NCBI GenBank assembly: GCA_964624465.1
Contig: CAZUZD010000249.1
Location: 1 to 9,416, forward strand
DNA: 9,416 nucleotides
DNA from: CAZUZD01 sp964624465
GTDB taxonomy: Bacteria > Planctomycetota > Planctomycetia > Isosphaerales > Isosphaeraceae
Direction: 5' to 3'
The position numbers and the translations under genes were made by a program. Position 1 is the stretch's first letter. Each line of letters begins with the position of its first letter. Positions 1 to 6,610 of this stretch are shown here, piece after piece. The notes below the pieces were generated by a model. That model did not search any database and had not been told where the DNA came from. It saw nothing but the letters and a program-made list of their open reading frames with translations.

Positions 1-798
1 CAAGGCCAAGGGCCTGACCGCCGTCTCCGGACTCTGCTGGCGGTACCACAACCCCCGCCGCGAGACGATGAAGCGGGTCCACGACGGCGCCATCGGCGAC
101 ATCGTCGCCGTCGAGACCACCTACAACTCGGGCGGCGTCTGGGACCCCCGCAAGACCCGCGAGGAGTGCAAGTCGGAGATGGAGTACCAGATGCGCAACT
201 GGTACTACTACGACTGGCTCAGCGGCGACCACATCGTCGAGCAGGCGATCCACGGCATCGACACCATGGCCTGGGCCCTCGGCGACAAGCCCCCCCTGCG
301 CTGCTTCGGCGTCGGCGGCCGCCAGGTCCGCACCGCCGAGCGCTACGGCAACATCTACGACCACTTCNNNNNNNNNNCTCGATCGTCTACGAGTACCCCA
401 ACGAGGTCCGCGGCTACCACCAGTGCCGCCACTGGCCCAACTCCGAGAACCGGGTCAAGGACTTCATCCTGGGCTCGAAGGGCACCTGCGACGTCTTCGG
501 CAACCGGATCCTCGGCGCCAACCCCTGGAAGTACAAGGGGAAGAACACCGACATGTACCAGGCCGAGCACGACGAGATGTTCGCCGCCATCCGCGCTGGC
601 AAGCCGATCAACAACGTCGAGCGCGCCGCCTCCAGCACCCTGCTCGGCCTGATGGGCCGGATGGCCGCCTACACCGGCGACGTGATCACCTGGGACATGG
701 CCATGAACTCGCAGGAGGCCCTCGTTCCCACCGAGTTCGCCTGGGGCGACGCCCCCAAGCGCCCCGTGCCGATCCCCGGCTCCAAGCGCTTCTCCTGA
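1..798 (+). CDS. Gfo/Idh/MocA family oxidoreductase, 3' part (5' end outside window; broken by N run)
   Basis: This is the C-terminal part of an NAD(P)-dependent sugar or polyol dehydrogenase-like protein. The N-terminal Rossmann fold lies off the left edge. The reading frame runs from base 2 to the N run (122 codons, ending in DHF) and resumes at base 379 in another frame (SIVYEY onward, 139 codons) to TGA at 796-798. Family hallmarks are the helix motif GDHIVEQAIHGIDTMAWALG, which carries the His and Asp of the active-site helix, followed by strands of the substrate-binding alpha/beta domain (VYEYPN, RGYHQCRHW) and the late motif AEHDEMFAAIRAGKPINN. In this family the C-terminal domain binds the sugar and forms the oligomer interface. 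No export signal can be judged because the 5' end is missing, although many planctomycete members carry a Tat signal. The gene lies 133 nt upstream of a DUF1080 protein on the same strand, a pairing compatible with keto-sugar metabolism. Substrate unknown. The frame break is most likely an assembly artefact rather than a mutation. Confidence 0.93.
   Translation, partial: QGQGPDRRLRTLLAVPQPPPRDDEAGPRRRHRRHRRRRDHLQLGRRLGPPQDPRGVQVGDGVPDAQLVLLRLAQRRPHRRAGDPRHRHHGLGPRRQAPPALLRRRRPPGPHRRALRQHLRPLXXXXSIVYEYPNEVRGYHQCRHWPNSENRVKDFILGSKGTCDVFGNRILGANPWKYKGKNTDMYQAEHDEMFAAIRAGKPINNVERAASSTLLGLMGRMAAYTGDVITWDMAMNSQEALVPTEFAWGDAPKRPVPIPGSKRFS
368..377. other. Assembly gap (10 N) inside the oxidoreductase gene
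   Basis: Ten N fall exactly after a complete TTC codon (365-367). The upstream frame has codons starting at positions 2 mod 3 and the downstream frame at 1 mod 3, so the real length cannot be 10. Removing the N run and one of the two flanking C bases gives DHF followed directly by SIVYEY, which is how this strand reads in many family members. The run is therefore probably a placeholder between contigs that abut or overlap by one base. Confidence 0.9.
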
Positions 799-838
799 TC
801 GGGGCAGGGGCCCGACCCATCGTCCTTCAAACCCATCT

Positions 839-893
839 CGTAGGGTCCGCTGTGCGGACCGTGTTTCCCATGGTCCGCACAGCGGACCCTACG
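839..893. repeat. Nested palindromic intergenic element, copy 1
   Basis: A perfect 22-bp inverted repeat (839-860 with 872-893) encloses an 11-nt spacer. Each arm contains its own shorter palindrome: GGTCCGCTGTGCGGACC on the left (7-bp stem, TGT loop) and GGTCCGCACAGCGGACC on the right (7-bp stem, ACA loop). The DNA or RNA could therefore fold as one long stem or as two small hairpins side by side, as in REP/BIME elements. It begins 41 nt after the oxidoreductase stop codon and ends 38 nt before the next start codon. Near-identical copies are at 8175-8241 and 9198-9250. Possible roles are transcription terminator, mRNA 3'-end protection or non-autonomous mobile repeat; the sequence does not decide between them. 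There is no T tract after the stem. Confidence 0.93.
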
Positions 894-931
894 GGCTCTG
901 GACCGCGATCTCTCGTCAGCGGAGCCCGTCC

Positions 932-2359
932 ATGGTCGCACTGCGTCGCGTCGGTCTGGCGTTCTGGTGCTGTCTCGGTCTGACGCTCGCGACCGGCACG
1001 GCCCGTGCTCAGCAGGCGGCCCCCGCCGCCGCTGCGGTCGACCTGCTGGCCCCCGGCCTCAACGCCTGGAAGGGGCCGCTGCACGACTGGGCCCTGGCCG
1101 ACGCGGTCGCGACCAGCCCCGATGATCCGAAGCTGCTGGCGGGCTCCGGCTCCGGCCTGGTGCTCTGGAACGGCAAGACCGGCCGCACGCCCAACATCCT
1201 CACGAAGGGCCAGTACGGCGACGTCGTCATCGACGCCGAGTTCCTGGTCCCGAAGGACTCAAACGCGGGCATCAAGCTGCACGGCCACTACGAGGTGCAG
1301 ATCCTCGACAGCTATGGCCATGAGCGCGTGACGGCCAGCGACTGCGGCGGCCTGTACCCCCGCGCCGAGATGCTGCCCCGCTACCACCACATCGACAACG
1401 GCTACCCGCCCCGCGTCAACGCCAGCAAGCCGCCGGGCGAGTGGCAGTCGCTGCAGATCGTCTTCCGCGCCCCCCGGTTCGACGCCCAGGGCCGCAAGGT
1501 CGCCGACGCCGTCTTCGAGCGCGTGACGCTCAACGGCCAGGTCGTGCACGAGAATCAGTCGATCCCGTGCCCGACCGGCCACAACTGGCGCAACCGCGAG
1601 CTGGCCCGCGGCCCGATCCTCCTGCAAGGGGACCACGGCCCGGTCGCCTTCCGCACCCTCACCGTTCGCGAGCTCGCCCCCGGCGCCCCGGCCCCGGCCG
1701 CCGCGCAGGACGTGCCGCCGGCCGTCGATCCCGAGATCAACAAGAACTTCGAGAACCCCGACGTCGCGTCCTTCGTCAAGCGGTTCGAGACCGAGTCGCG
1801 CGAGGTCTTCGCCCAGCGGCAGGCCATCACCGCCGCGCTGAAGCTCCAGAAGGGGGACTCGGTCGCCGACATCGGCGCCGGCACCGGCCTCTTCACCCGC
1901 CTGTTCGCCACCGAGGTCGGACCCGACGGCAAGGTGATCGCCGTCGACATCGCCCAGCCGTTCCTCGACCACATCGCCGCCACCGCGAAGCAGCAGGGTC
2001 AGCCGCAGATCGCGACCCTGAAGGGCTCGCAGACGAGCACGAACCTGCCCCCCGGCTCGATCGACGTCGCCTACCTGGCCGACACGTACCACCACATCGA
2101 GCACCCCGCCGCCGTCCTCGCCTCGATCCACCAGGCCCTCAAGCCCGGCGGCCGCCTCTACCTCGTCGAGTTCGACCGCGACTCCGCCAAGAACGCCGAG
2201 TTCATCAAGAAGCACGTCCGGGCCGACAAGGCCACCTTCCTCAAGGAGATCGAGGCGGCCGGGTTCGAGCCGATTCCGATCGAGGACGCCCCGAAGCTGG
2301 AGGAGAACTTCTTCGCCGGCTTCCGCAAAGCCGAGCGACCGGCACGGGCGGGGCGCTGA
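932..2359 (+). CDS. Secreted fusion: DUF1080 (3-keto-disaccharide hydrolase-like) domain plus class I SAM-dependent methyltransferase domain
   Basis: The protein has 475 residues. Residues 1-26 form a signal peptide: RR at 5-6, a hydrophobic core, and the cleavage-like ending ARA before QQ. Residues about 38-250 resemble DUF1080/PF06439, a jelly-roll fold; the clearest motif is NAGIKLHGHYEVQILDS (111-127). This family includes enzymes that cleave 3-keto-glycosides. A Pro/Ala-rich linker (249-262) leads to a Rossmann methyltransferase domain (about 268-466). Motif I there is VADIGAGTGL (311-320), the acidic end of strand 2 is VIAVDI with D339, and later motifs are YLADTYHHIEH and LKPGGRLYLVEF. 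The frame is continuous with no sign of a break. GGAG at 921-924, 7 nt before the ATG, supports the start. The oddity is that an exported protein carries an apparently intact SAM-binding motif although SAM is cytoplasmic. The domain calls are strong; whether both domains are catalytic, and on what substrate, is unknown. Confidence 0.9.
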   Translation: MVALRRVGLAFWCCLGLTLATGTARAQQAAPAAAAVDLLAPGLNAWKGPLHDWALADAVATSPDDPKLLAGSGSGLVLWNGKTGRTPNILTKGQYGDVVIDAEFLVPKDSNAGIKLHGHYEVQILDSYGHERVTASDCGGLYPRAEMLPRYHHIDNGYPPRVNASKPPGEWQSLQIVFRAPRFDAQGRKVADAVFERVTLNGQVVHENQSIPCPTGHNWRNRELARGPILLQGDHGPVAFRTLTVRELAPGAPAPAAAQDVPPAVDPEINKNFENPDVASFVKRFETESREVFAQRQAITAALKLQKGDSVADIGAGTGLFTRLFATEVGPDGKVIAVDIAQPFLDHIAATAKQQGQPQIATLKGSQTSTNLPPGSIDVAYLADTYHHIEHPAAVLASIHQALKPGGRLYLVEFDRDSAKNAEFIKKHVRADKATFLKEIEAAGFEPIPIEDAPKLEENFFAGFRKAERPARAGR

Positions 2360-2460
2360 GGGAGGCTGCAATCGGTCCTGCTGGCATCAGTGGCTCTGGT
2401 CGAATCGAGACTCCATCGGCGGCGCGGGTCCGCCGGGTCGGTGGCCGGGGCGTGCTCCGA

Positions 2461-2468
2461 AGGGAGGT
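2461..2468 (+). promoter_or_regulatory. Ribosome binding site of the 63-residue membrane protein
   Basis: AGGGAGGT lies 4 nt before the ATG at 2473 and is an unusually strong Shine-Dalgarno match for this window. It fixes the start of the small gene, because the same frame stays open far upstream and only from this ATG does the product look like a membrane protein. Confidence 0.7.
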
Positions 2469-2472
2469 CGGG

Positions 2473-2664
2473 ATGAAGATCGCGGGGATCGTGTTGGCCG
2501 TCCTCGGTGGGTTGATGATCCTCAGCGGGCTCAATCTGGCCCGCACCCAGTACGATCTGGGGTCCAGCCACGACCTGAGCAAGTTCACCAGCAGCCTGGC
2601 CCTGTCCACGTTGATCCTCCTCGGCGGGATCGTGTTGATCCGCAAGTCTCGGTCAAAGCCCTGA
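2473..2664 (+). CDS. Small two-helix membrane protein of unknown function (63 aa)
   Basis: I do not recognise a family. The product begins MKIAGIVLAVLGGLMILSGL, a Gly-rich hydrophobic helix (about residues 2-21). A polar loop follows (about 22-41, containing ARTQYDLGSSHDLSKF). A second hydrophobic helix spans about 42-57 and the tail is basic (RKSRSKP). Two helices and a positively charged C-terminus suggest an inner-membrane hairpin with both ends in the cytoplasm; this topology is inferred. The first helix could alternatively be an uncleaved signal anchor. A strong ribosome binding site precedes the ATG. The gene lies 113 nt after the DUF1080-methyltransferase fusion and 147 nt before the permease, all on the + strand, with no overlap that would prove co-transcription. 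Small membrane proteins of this pattern are common and often missed. Evidence is the hydrophobicity pattern plus the ribosome binding site only. Confidence 0.72.
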   Translation: MKIAGIVLAVLGGLMILSGLNLARTQYDLGSSHDLSKFTSSLALSTLILLGGIVLIRKSRSKP

Positions 2665-2725
2665 GGCCGTCCGGCTGACCCCGAGGCGCCGGTCGCGGGG
2701 CTGGCGGGGGTGCGGGTCTGGGCCG

Positions 2726-2735
2726 ATTGCAATTG
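2726..2735. repeat. AT-rich 10-mer ATTGCAATTG, copy upstream of the permease
   Basis: ATTGCAATTG sits in the 147-nt spacer before the permease gene, 76 nt from its ATG. It combines two overlapping small palindromes (ATTGCAAT and CAATTG) and stands out from the GC-rich surroundings. The identical 10-mer in the same orientation recurs at 7602-7611, also in a non-coding spacer upstream of a + strand gene. It could be a regulator site or part of a promoter, or it could be chance. Confidence 0.35.
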
Positions 2736-2811
2736 AGCACACGAGGGCGGTCGAGCGGGCCTCCCTCGCCGGTTTCCGCCAGCAGGAGCGGCCCAGCGGG
2801 CCGGGTCGTTC

Positions 2812-4314
2812 ATGGCCAGCACGTCCGGGACCGCGGCAGATCAGGCTCACCCGAACCCGGCGACCGGCCCGGCGCCGCCGGCGGCATTCGGGCTGGCGAC
2901 GGCGACGTTCGTGGTCGTGGCGAGCATGGTCGGCAGCGGGGTGCTGACGACGTCGGGGTACACGACCCTGTCGGTCGACAGCAATGCGCTCATGCTCCTG
3001 CTCTGGGTCGTCGGCGGGGTGATCGCGGTGTGCGGGGCGCTGACGCTGGCGGAGCTGGCGGGGATGCTGCCGCACTCGGGCGGGGATTACGTGTTCCTGT
3101 ACCACGCCTTCGGGCCGCTGGCGGCGTTCCTGTCGGGCTGGGTGTCGTTCCTGATCGGCTTCGGCGGGCCGATCGCCGTGGCGGCGTCGGGCTCGGCTCG
3201 CTACCTGCTGGCGCCGTTTGACCTCGGGTTCGTGGACCGCACGCTGGCGCAGCAGGTGCTGGCCAGCGCGATCATCGTCGTGCTCGGGCTGGCGCACGCC
3301 TGGGGCCGGGGGCTCTCGGCGCTGGTGCAGGGCTCGACGACCACGTTCAAGCTGGTGGTGCTGGGCGGCCTGGCGGTCGCCGGGCTGCGGGCCGCGCCGT
3401 GGCGCGAGGCGGTGCTGGCCGACTGGCCGAAGCCGAGCACCGATGTCGGGTTCTCGGCGCTGTTCTCGCTGGTCTACATCGGCTACGCGTACACGGGCTG
3501 GAACGGGGCGGGGTACATCGCCGGCGAGGTCCGCAACCCGCGGCGGAACGTGCCGCTGGCGATCCTGCTGGGCACGGCGATCGTGACGACCCTGTACCTG
3601 GCCTTGAACCTGTTCTACGCGGCGGCCCTCTCGCCGGCCGACCTGAAGGGGCGGGTGGCCGACAGCACGGCGGCCGAGCAGTCGCGGCTGGTGGCCGAGG
3701 GGGTGCCGGCGGCCGAGGCGGCGGCGCGGGCCGAGGGGCTGGGCCGCGAGGCCGTGGCACCGATCGCGGCGCTGGCGGCGGCCCGCACCATCCGGCCCGA
3801 GGCGGCGCGGCTGCTCTCGCTGGCGGTGGGCATCACGCTGCTGGCCTCGACCAGCGCGTTCATCCTCACCGGCCCGCGGGTCGCCTTCGCCATGGCCCGC
3901 GCCGGCCAGTTCCCCGCCTTCGCCGGCCGGCTCTCGCGCCGCACCGGCACGCCGGCGGTGGCGGTGGCACTCCAGGTCGTCTGGTCGCTGGTGCTGCTCT
4001 GGACCGGGTCATTCGAGCAGCTGCTCATCTACGCCAGCGTGGGGCTGTCGCTGTTCTCGCTGCTGACGATCGCCTCGGTCTACCAGCTCCGCCGCCGCCG
4101 GCCCGACCTGCCGCGGCCGTTCCGCACGCCGGGCTATCCGGTGACGCCGGCCCTGTACCTGATCGTGACGACGCTGCTCACGATCGAGGCGTTCCGGCAC
4201 AGCCCCCAGGCCTCGCTGATGGCGCTGGGGAGCATCCTGGTGGGGGTGCCGGTGTACTGGCTGATCCCCCGCCGGCCGGCCGAGTTCGTCACGGCCGCCG
4301 ACCCGCCCCGCTGA
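2812..4314 (+). CDS. APC-superfamily amino acid permease (500 aa, 12 predicted membrane helices)
   Basis: This is an inner-membrane transporter of the amino acid-polyamine-organocation superfamily. It probably takes up or exchanges amino acids; the substrate cannot be read from sequence. A polar, Pro/Ala-rich cytoplasmic leader (1-24) precedes helix 1, which carries the unwound substrate-binding motif GSGVLTTSGY (41-50). The conserved loop after helix 2 is LAELAGMLPHSGGDY (79-93). Helix 6 is the LAT-like segment YAYTGWNGAGYIAGEVRNP (225-243), followed by RRNVPLAI. The block GPRVAFAMARAGQFP (354-368) and the tail motif FRTPGYPVTPALY (437-449) are also typical. Approximate helices: 26-50, 58-83, 100-128, 146-163, 176-192, 214-235, 246-272, 331-355, 380-398, 402-424, 442-460, 467-485. 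An Ala/Glu-rich insert (about 281-316) lengthens the loop between helices 7 and 8. The ATG at 2812 lacks a close Shine-Dalgarno site; AGGAG at 2784-2788 is 23 nt away, and no later in-frame Met precedes helix 1. It converges with ppk. Confidence 0.92.
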   Translation: MASTSGTAADQAHPNPATGPAPPAAFGLATATFVVVASMVGSGVLTTSGYTTLSVDSNALMLLLWVVGGVIAVCGALTLAELAGMLPHSGGDYVFLYHAFGPLAAFLSGWVSFLIGFGGPIAVAASGSARYLLAPFDLGFVDRTLAQQVLASAIIVVLGLAHAWGRGLSALVQGSTTTFKLVVLGGLAVAGLRAAPWREAVLADWPKPSTDVGFSALFSLVYIGYAYTGWNGAGYIAGEVRNPRRNVPLAILLGTAIVTTLYLALNLFYAAALSPADLKGRVADSTAAEQSRLVAEGVPAAEAAARAEGLGREAVAPIAALAAARTIRPEAARLLSLAVGITLLASTSAFILTGPRVAFAMARAGQFPAFAGRLSRRTGTPAVAVALQVVWSLVLLWTGSFEQLLIYASVGLSLFSLLTIASVYQLRRRRPDLPRPFRTPGYPVTPALYLIVTTLLTIEAFRHSPQASLMALGSILVGVPVYWLIPRRPAEFVTAADPPR

Positions 4315-4324
4315 GCCGGGGCGG
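4303..4324. terminator. GC hairpin spanning the permease stop codon, between convergent genes
   Basis: CCGCCCCG (4303-4310) pairs perfectly with CGGGGCGG (4317-4324) around the 6-nt loop CTGAGC, which contains the permease stop codon. The permease and ppk stop codons are only 32 nt apart and convergent, so a symmetrical stem here could act as a terminator for either strand. There is no T tract on either side, so it is not a classical intrinsic terminator. In DNA this GC-rich an 8-bp stem may also occur by chance. Confidence 0.4.
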
Positions 4325-4346
4325 TGGCCGTCGGGGTGGCGGTGGC

Positions 4347-6587
4347 TCAGGGGCGCTGGAAGGTCGGGACGCCGGCGCCCGGCACGGAGCGGATCGGGTC
4401 GTCGCCCGAGAGCTCGCGGGCCATGTTCTGGAACTCCATCTGGCAGCGGACCTTGGGGCCGTCCTGGCCCTTGTGCTCGGGGCGGCGGTACGAGCCGTCG
4501 GCCTGGAGGAACCGGGTCTTGACGTTGTCGGAGAGGTACACGCCCAGGATGCCGTCGATGAGCCGGTTCTTGAGCCGGGGCTCCTCGACGGGGAACATCA
4601 GCTCGACGCGGCGGCGGAAGTTCCGCGGCATCCAGTCGGCGCTGGTCAGGTAGACCTCGGGGTCGTCGCCGTTCTGGAAGTAGCTCAGCCGCGAGTGCTC
4701 GAGGAAGCGGTCGATGATCGAGAGCACGCGGATGTTCTCGGAGACGCCCGGCACGCCGGGCCGCAGGCAGCAGATGCCGCGGACGATCAGGTCGATGCGG
4801 ACGCCGGCCTGGCTGGCGGCGTAGAGGGCCTGGATGATGCCCGGGTCGACCAGCGAGTTCATCTTGGCGATGATCCGCGCCGGCCGGCCGGCGCGGGCGT
4901 GCTCGCGCTCGCGGTCGATGAACTGCGTCACCCGATCGGCCAGGTACTGCGGCGCCACGATCAGCTTCTTCCAGTCGTGGCACTGCGAGTAGCCGGTCAG
5001 CAGGTTGAACAGGGCGCTGGCGTCCTCGCCGAATTCGGGCCGGCAGGTAAAGAAGCTCAGGTCGGTGTAGAACCGGGCCGTCGACGGGTTGTAGTTGCCG
5101 GTGCCCATGTGCACGTACCGGCGGATGCCGTCGATCTCCCGGCGCACGACCAGCACGGCCTTGCAGTGGGTCTTGAGCCCGACCATGCCGTAGACCACGT
5201 GCACGCCGGCCTTCTGGAGGGCGCGGGCCTTGACGATGTTGTTTTCCTCGTCGAGGCGGGCCTGGAGCTCGACCAGCGCCGTGACCTGCTTGCCGTTCTC
5301 GGCGGCGCGGGCCAGGGCGTTGATGATCGGGTTGTCCTCGGCGGTGCGGTAGAGCGTCTGCTTGATCGCCAGCACCTGCGGGTCGTCGGCGGCCTGCTCG
5401 ATGAACTGGATGACCGCCTCGAACGACTCGTACGGGTGGTGCACCAGCAGGTCGCCGTCGCGGATCGCCGAGAACAGGCTGGCGCGGCTGGTGAGCACCG
5501 CGGGCATCTGGGGCTCGAAGGGCTGCTCCTTGAGCTCGCGGTACCCCTCGATGCGGCACAGGCCCAGCAGCGCCGTCAGGTCGACCGGGCCGGGCACCTT
5601 GTAGACGTCGCGCTCCTCCAGGTCGAGCGCCGAGCGGAGCAGGCTCAGGAAGCCGTCGTCGGCGGTGTCGGCGATCTCCAGCCGGACCGCGTCGCCCCAC
5701 TTCCGCTGCCGGAGCGTCTCCTGGATCGTCGAGAGCAGGCTGCTCTTGACCTCGTTCTCCTGGATCGTCAGGTCGCTGTCGCGGGTCACGCGGAACGCGG
5801 CGCGGGCGGCGACCTTGAAGCCGCCGAACAGCGAGTCGAGCCGCGGCCCGATCACGTCCCGCAGCAGGATGAACCGCCGCTTGCCGTCGCCGGCGTCGGG
5901 CAGGTTCACCAGCCGGTTCAGGATGCCGGGCACCTGGAGCACGGCGTAGAGCTGCCGTGGCGAGTCGTGCGCCTGCGACTCCAGCCGCAGGATCAGGTTC
6001 AGGCTCTTGTTGTGCAGGTGCGGGAACGGGTGCGCCGGGTCGATCGCCAGCGGCGTCAGCACCGGGTAGATCTGGCTGTCGAAGTAGTCGTCGAGGAAGG
6101 CCGTCTGCGCGGCATCCAGGTCCTCGGGCTCGCAGAGCAGGACGCCGTGCTGCTCCAGCGCGGGGCGGATCTCGGCCTGCCAGGTCTCGTACTGGCGGGC
6201 GACGAAGTCGTGGGCCCGCCGCGAGATCTCGACGATCTGGGCCAGGGGCCCCAGGCCGTCGGGCGGGGTGTCCTGCGGCTCCAGGCTGTTGTAGAGCTGC
6301 TCCTGGAGCCCGGCGACGCGGACCTCGAAGAACTCGTCGAGGTTCGACGCCGAGATCGTCAGGAACCGCAGCCGCTCCAGCAGCGGCACGCTCGGGTCGC
6401 GGGCCTCCTCCAGCACGCGCTCGTCGAAGTCCAGCCAGCTCAGCTCACGGTTGAAGTAGAGCGCGGGGTCGCCCAGGTCGGGCCCGGCGGCGGCCGTGGC
6501 GGCGGCGTCGGCCGCGGACTTCCGGGCATTCCCCTTGGCGGTCGGGCCCGAGGCGGCCGCAGACCCGTTCGGCGAGCGTTCCGACAT
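4347..6587 (-). CDS. ppk: Polyphosphate kinase 1
   Basis: The protein has 746 residues. It catalyses reversible transfer of the ATP gamma-phosphate onto polyphosphate and is usually associated with the inner membrane. An Ala/Ser-rich leader of about 38 residues precedes the N-terminal domain, which opens with FNRELSWLDFDERVLEEA (45-62) and RLRFLTISASNLDEFFEVRV (72-91). The catalytic half has HHPYESFEAVIQFIEQAA (383-400), LVELQARLDEENNI (438-451) and GLKTHCKAVLVVRRE (470-484). H474 there aligns with the autophosphorylated His435 of E. coli Ppk. H631 in DRFLEHSR matches the second catalytic His (His592). RYVHMGTGNYNPSTARFYTD (490-509) is the signature stretch. Length is slightly above the usual roughly 690-720 because of both ends. 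The ATG at 6587 gives the expected start, 23 nt after the nfo stop codon on the same strand, with purine-rich GGAAGG and GGAAG upstream. It is therefore probably co-transcribed with nfo. No exopolyphosphatase gene is adjacent. Confidence 0.97.
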   Translation of the reverse strand: MSERSPNGSAAASGPTAKGNARKSAADAAATAAAGPDLGDPALYFNRELSWLDFDERVLEEARDPSVPLLERLRFLTISASNLDEFFEVRVAGLQEQLYNSLEPQDTPPDGLGPLAQIVEISRRAHDFVARQYETWQAEIRPALEQHGVLLCEPEDLDAAQTAFLDDYFDSQIYPVLTPLAIDPAHPFPHLHNKSLNLILRLESQAHDSPRQLYAVLQVPGILNRLVNLPDAGDGKRRFILLRDVIGPRLDSLFGGFKVAARAAFRVTRDSDLTIQENEVKSSLLSTIQETLRQRKWGDAVRLEIADTADDGFLSLLRSALDLEERDVYKVPGPVDLTALLGLCRIEGYRELKEQPFEPQMPAVLTSRASLFSAIRDGDLLVHHPYESFEAVIQFIEQAADDPQVLAIKQTLYRTAEDNPIINALARAAENGKQVTALVELQARLDEENNIVKARALQKAGVHVVYGMVGLKTHCKAVLVVRREIDGIRRYVHMGTGNYNPSTARFYTDLSFFTCRPEFGEDASALFNLLTGYSQCHDWKKLIVAPQYLADRVTQFIDREREHARAGRPARIIAKMNSLVDPGIIQALYAASQAGVRIDLIVRGICCLRPGVPGVSENIRVLSIIDRFLEHSRLSYFQNGDDPEVYLTSADWMPRNFRRRVELMFPVEEPRLKNRLIDGILGVYLSDNVKTRFLQADGSYRRPEHKGQDGPKVRCQMEFQNMARELSGDDPIRSVPGAGVPTFQRP

Positions 6588-6610
6588 GGCTTCCGGCCTT
6601 CCCGTATGCC

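Noticed and set aside
839..893. Palindrome copies as units of a CRISPR array or integron attachment sites
   Set aside because: The copies are thousands of bases apart or single, with no regular spacing, no cas genes and no integrase. The spacer is inside the palindrome rather than between repeats.
1259..2371. Open frame of 370 codons on the - strand opposite the fusion gene
   Set aside because: Its composition is repetitive Gly/Glu/Val/Asp-rich. The + strand frame encodes clear DUF1080 and methyltransferase motifs, so this is a shadow.
2417..2435. Small hairpin CGGCGG with CCGCCG before the 63-residue gene
   Set aside because: Only 6 bp with a 7-nt loop and no T tract; such GC stems arise readily by chance in this composition.
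4009..5700. Open frame of 563 codons on the - strand overlapping ppk in another frame
   Set aside because: Arg/Pro/Gly-rich translation with no recognisable motif, superimposed on the strongly supported ppk frame.
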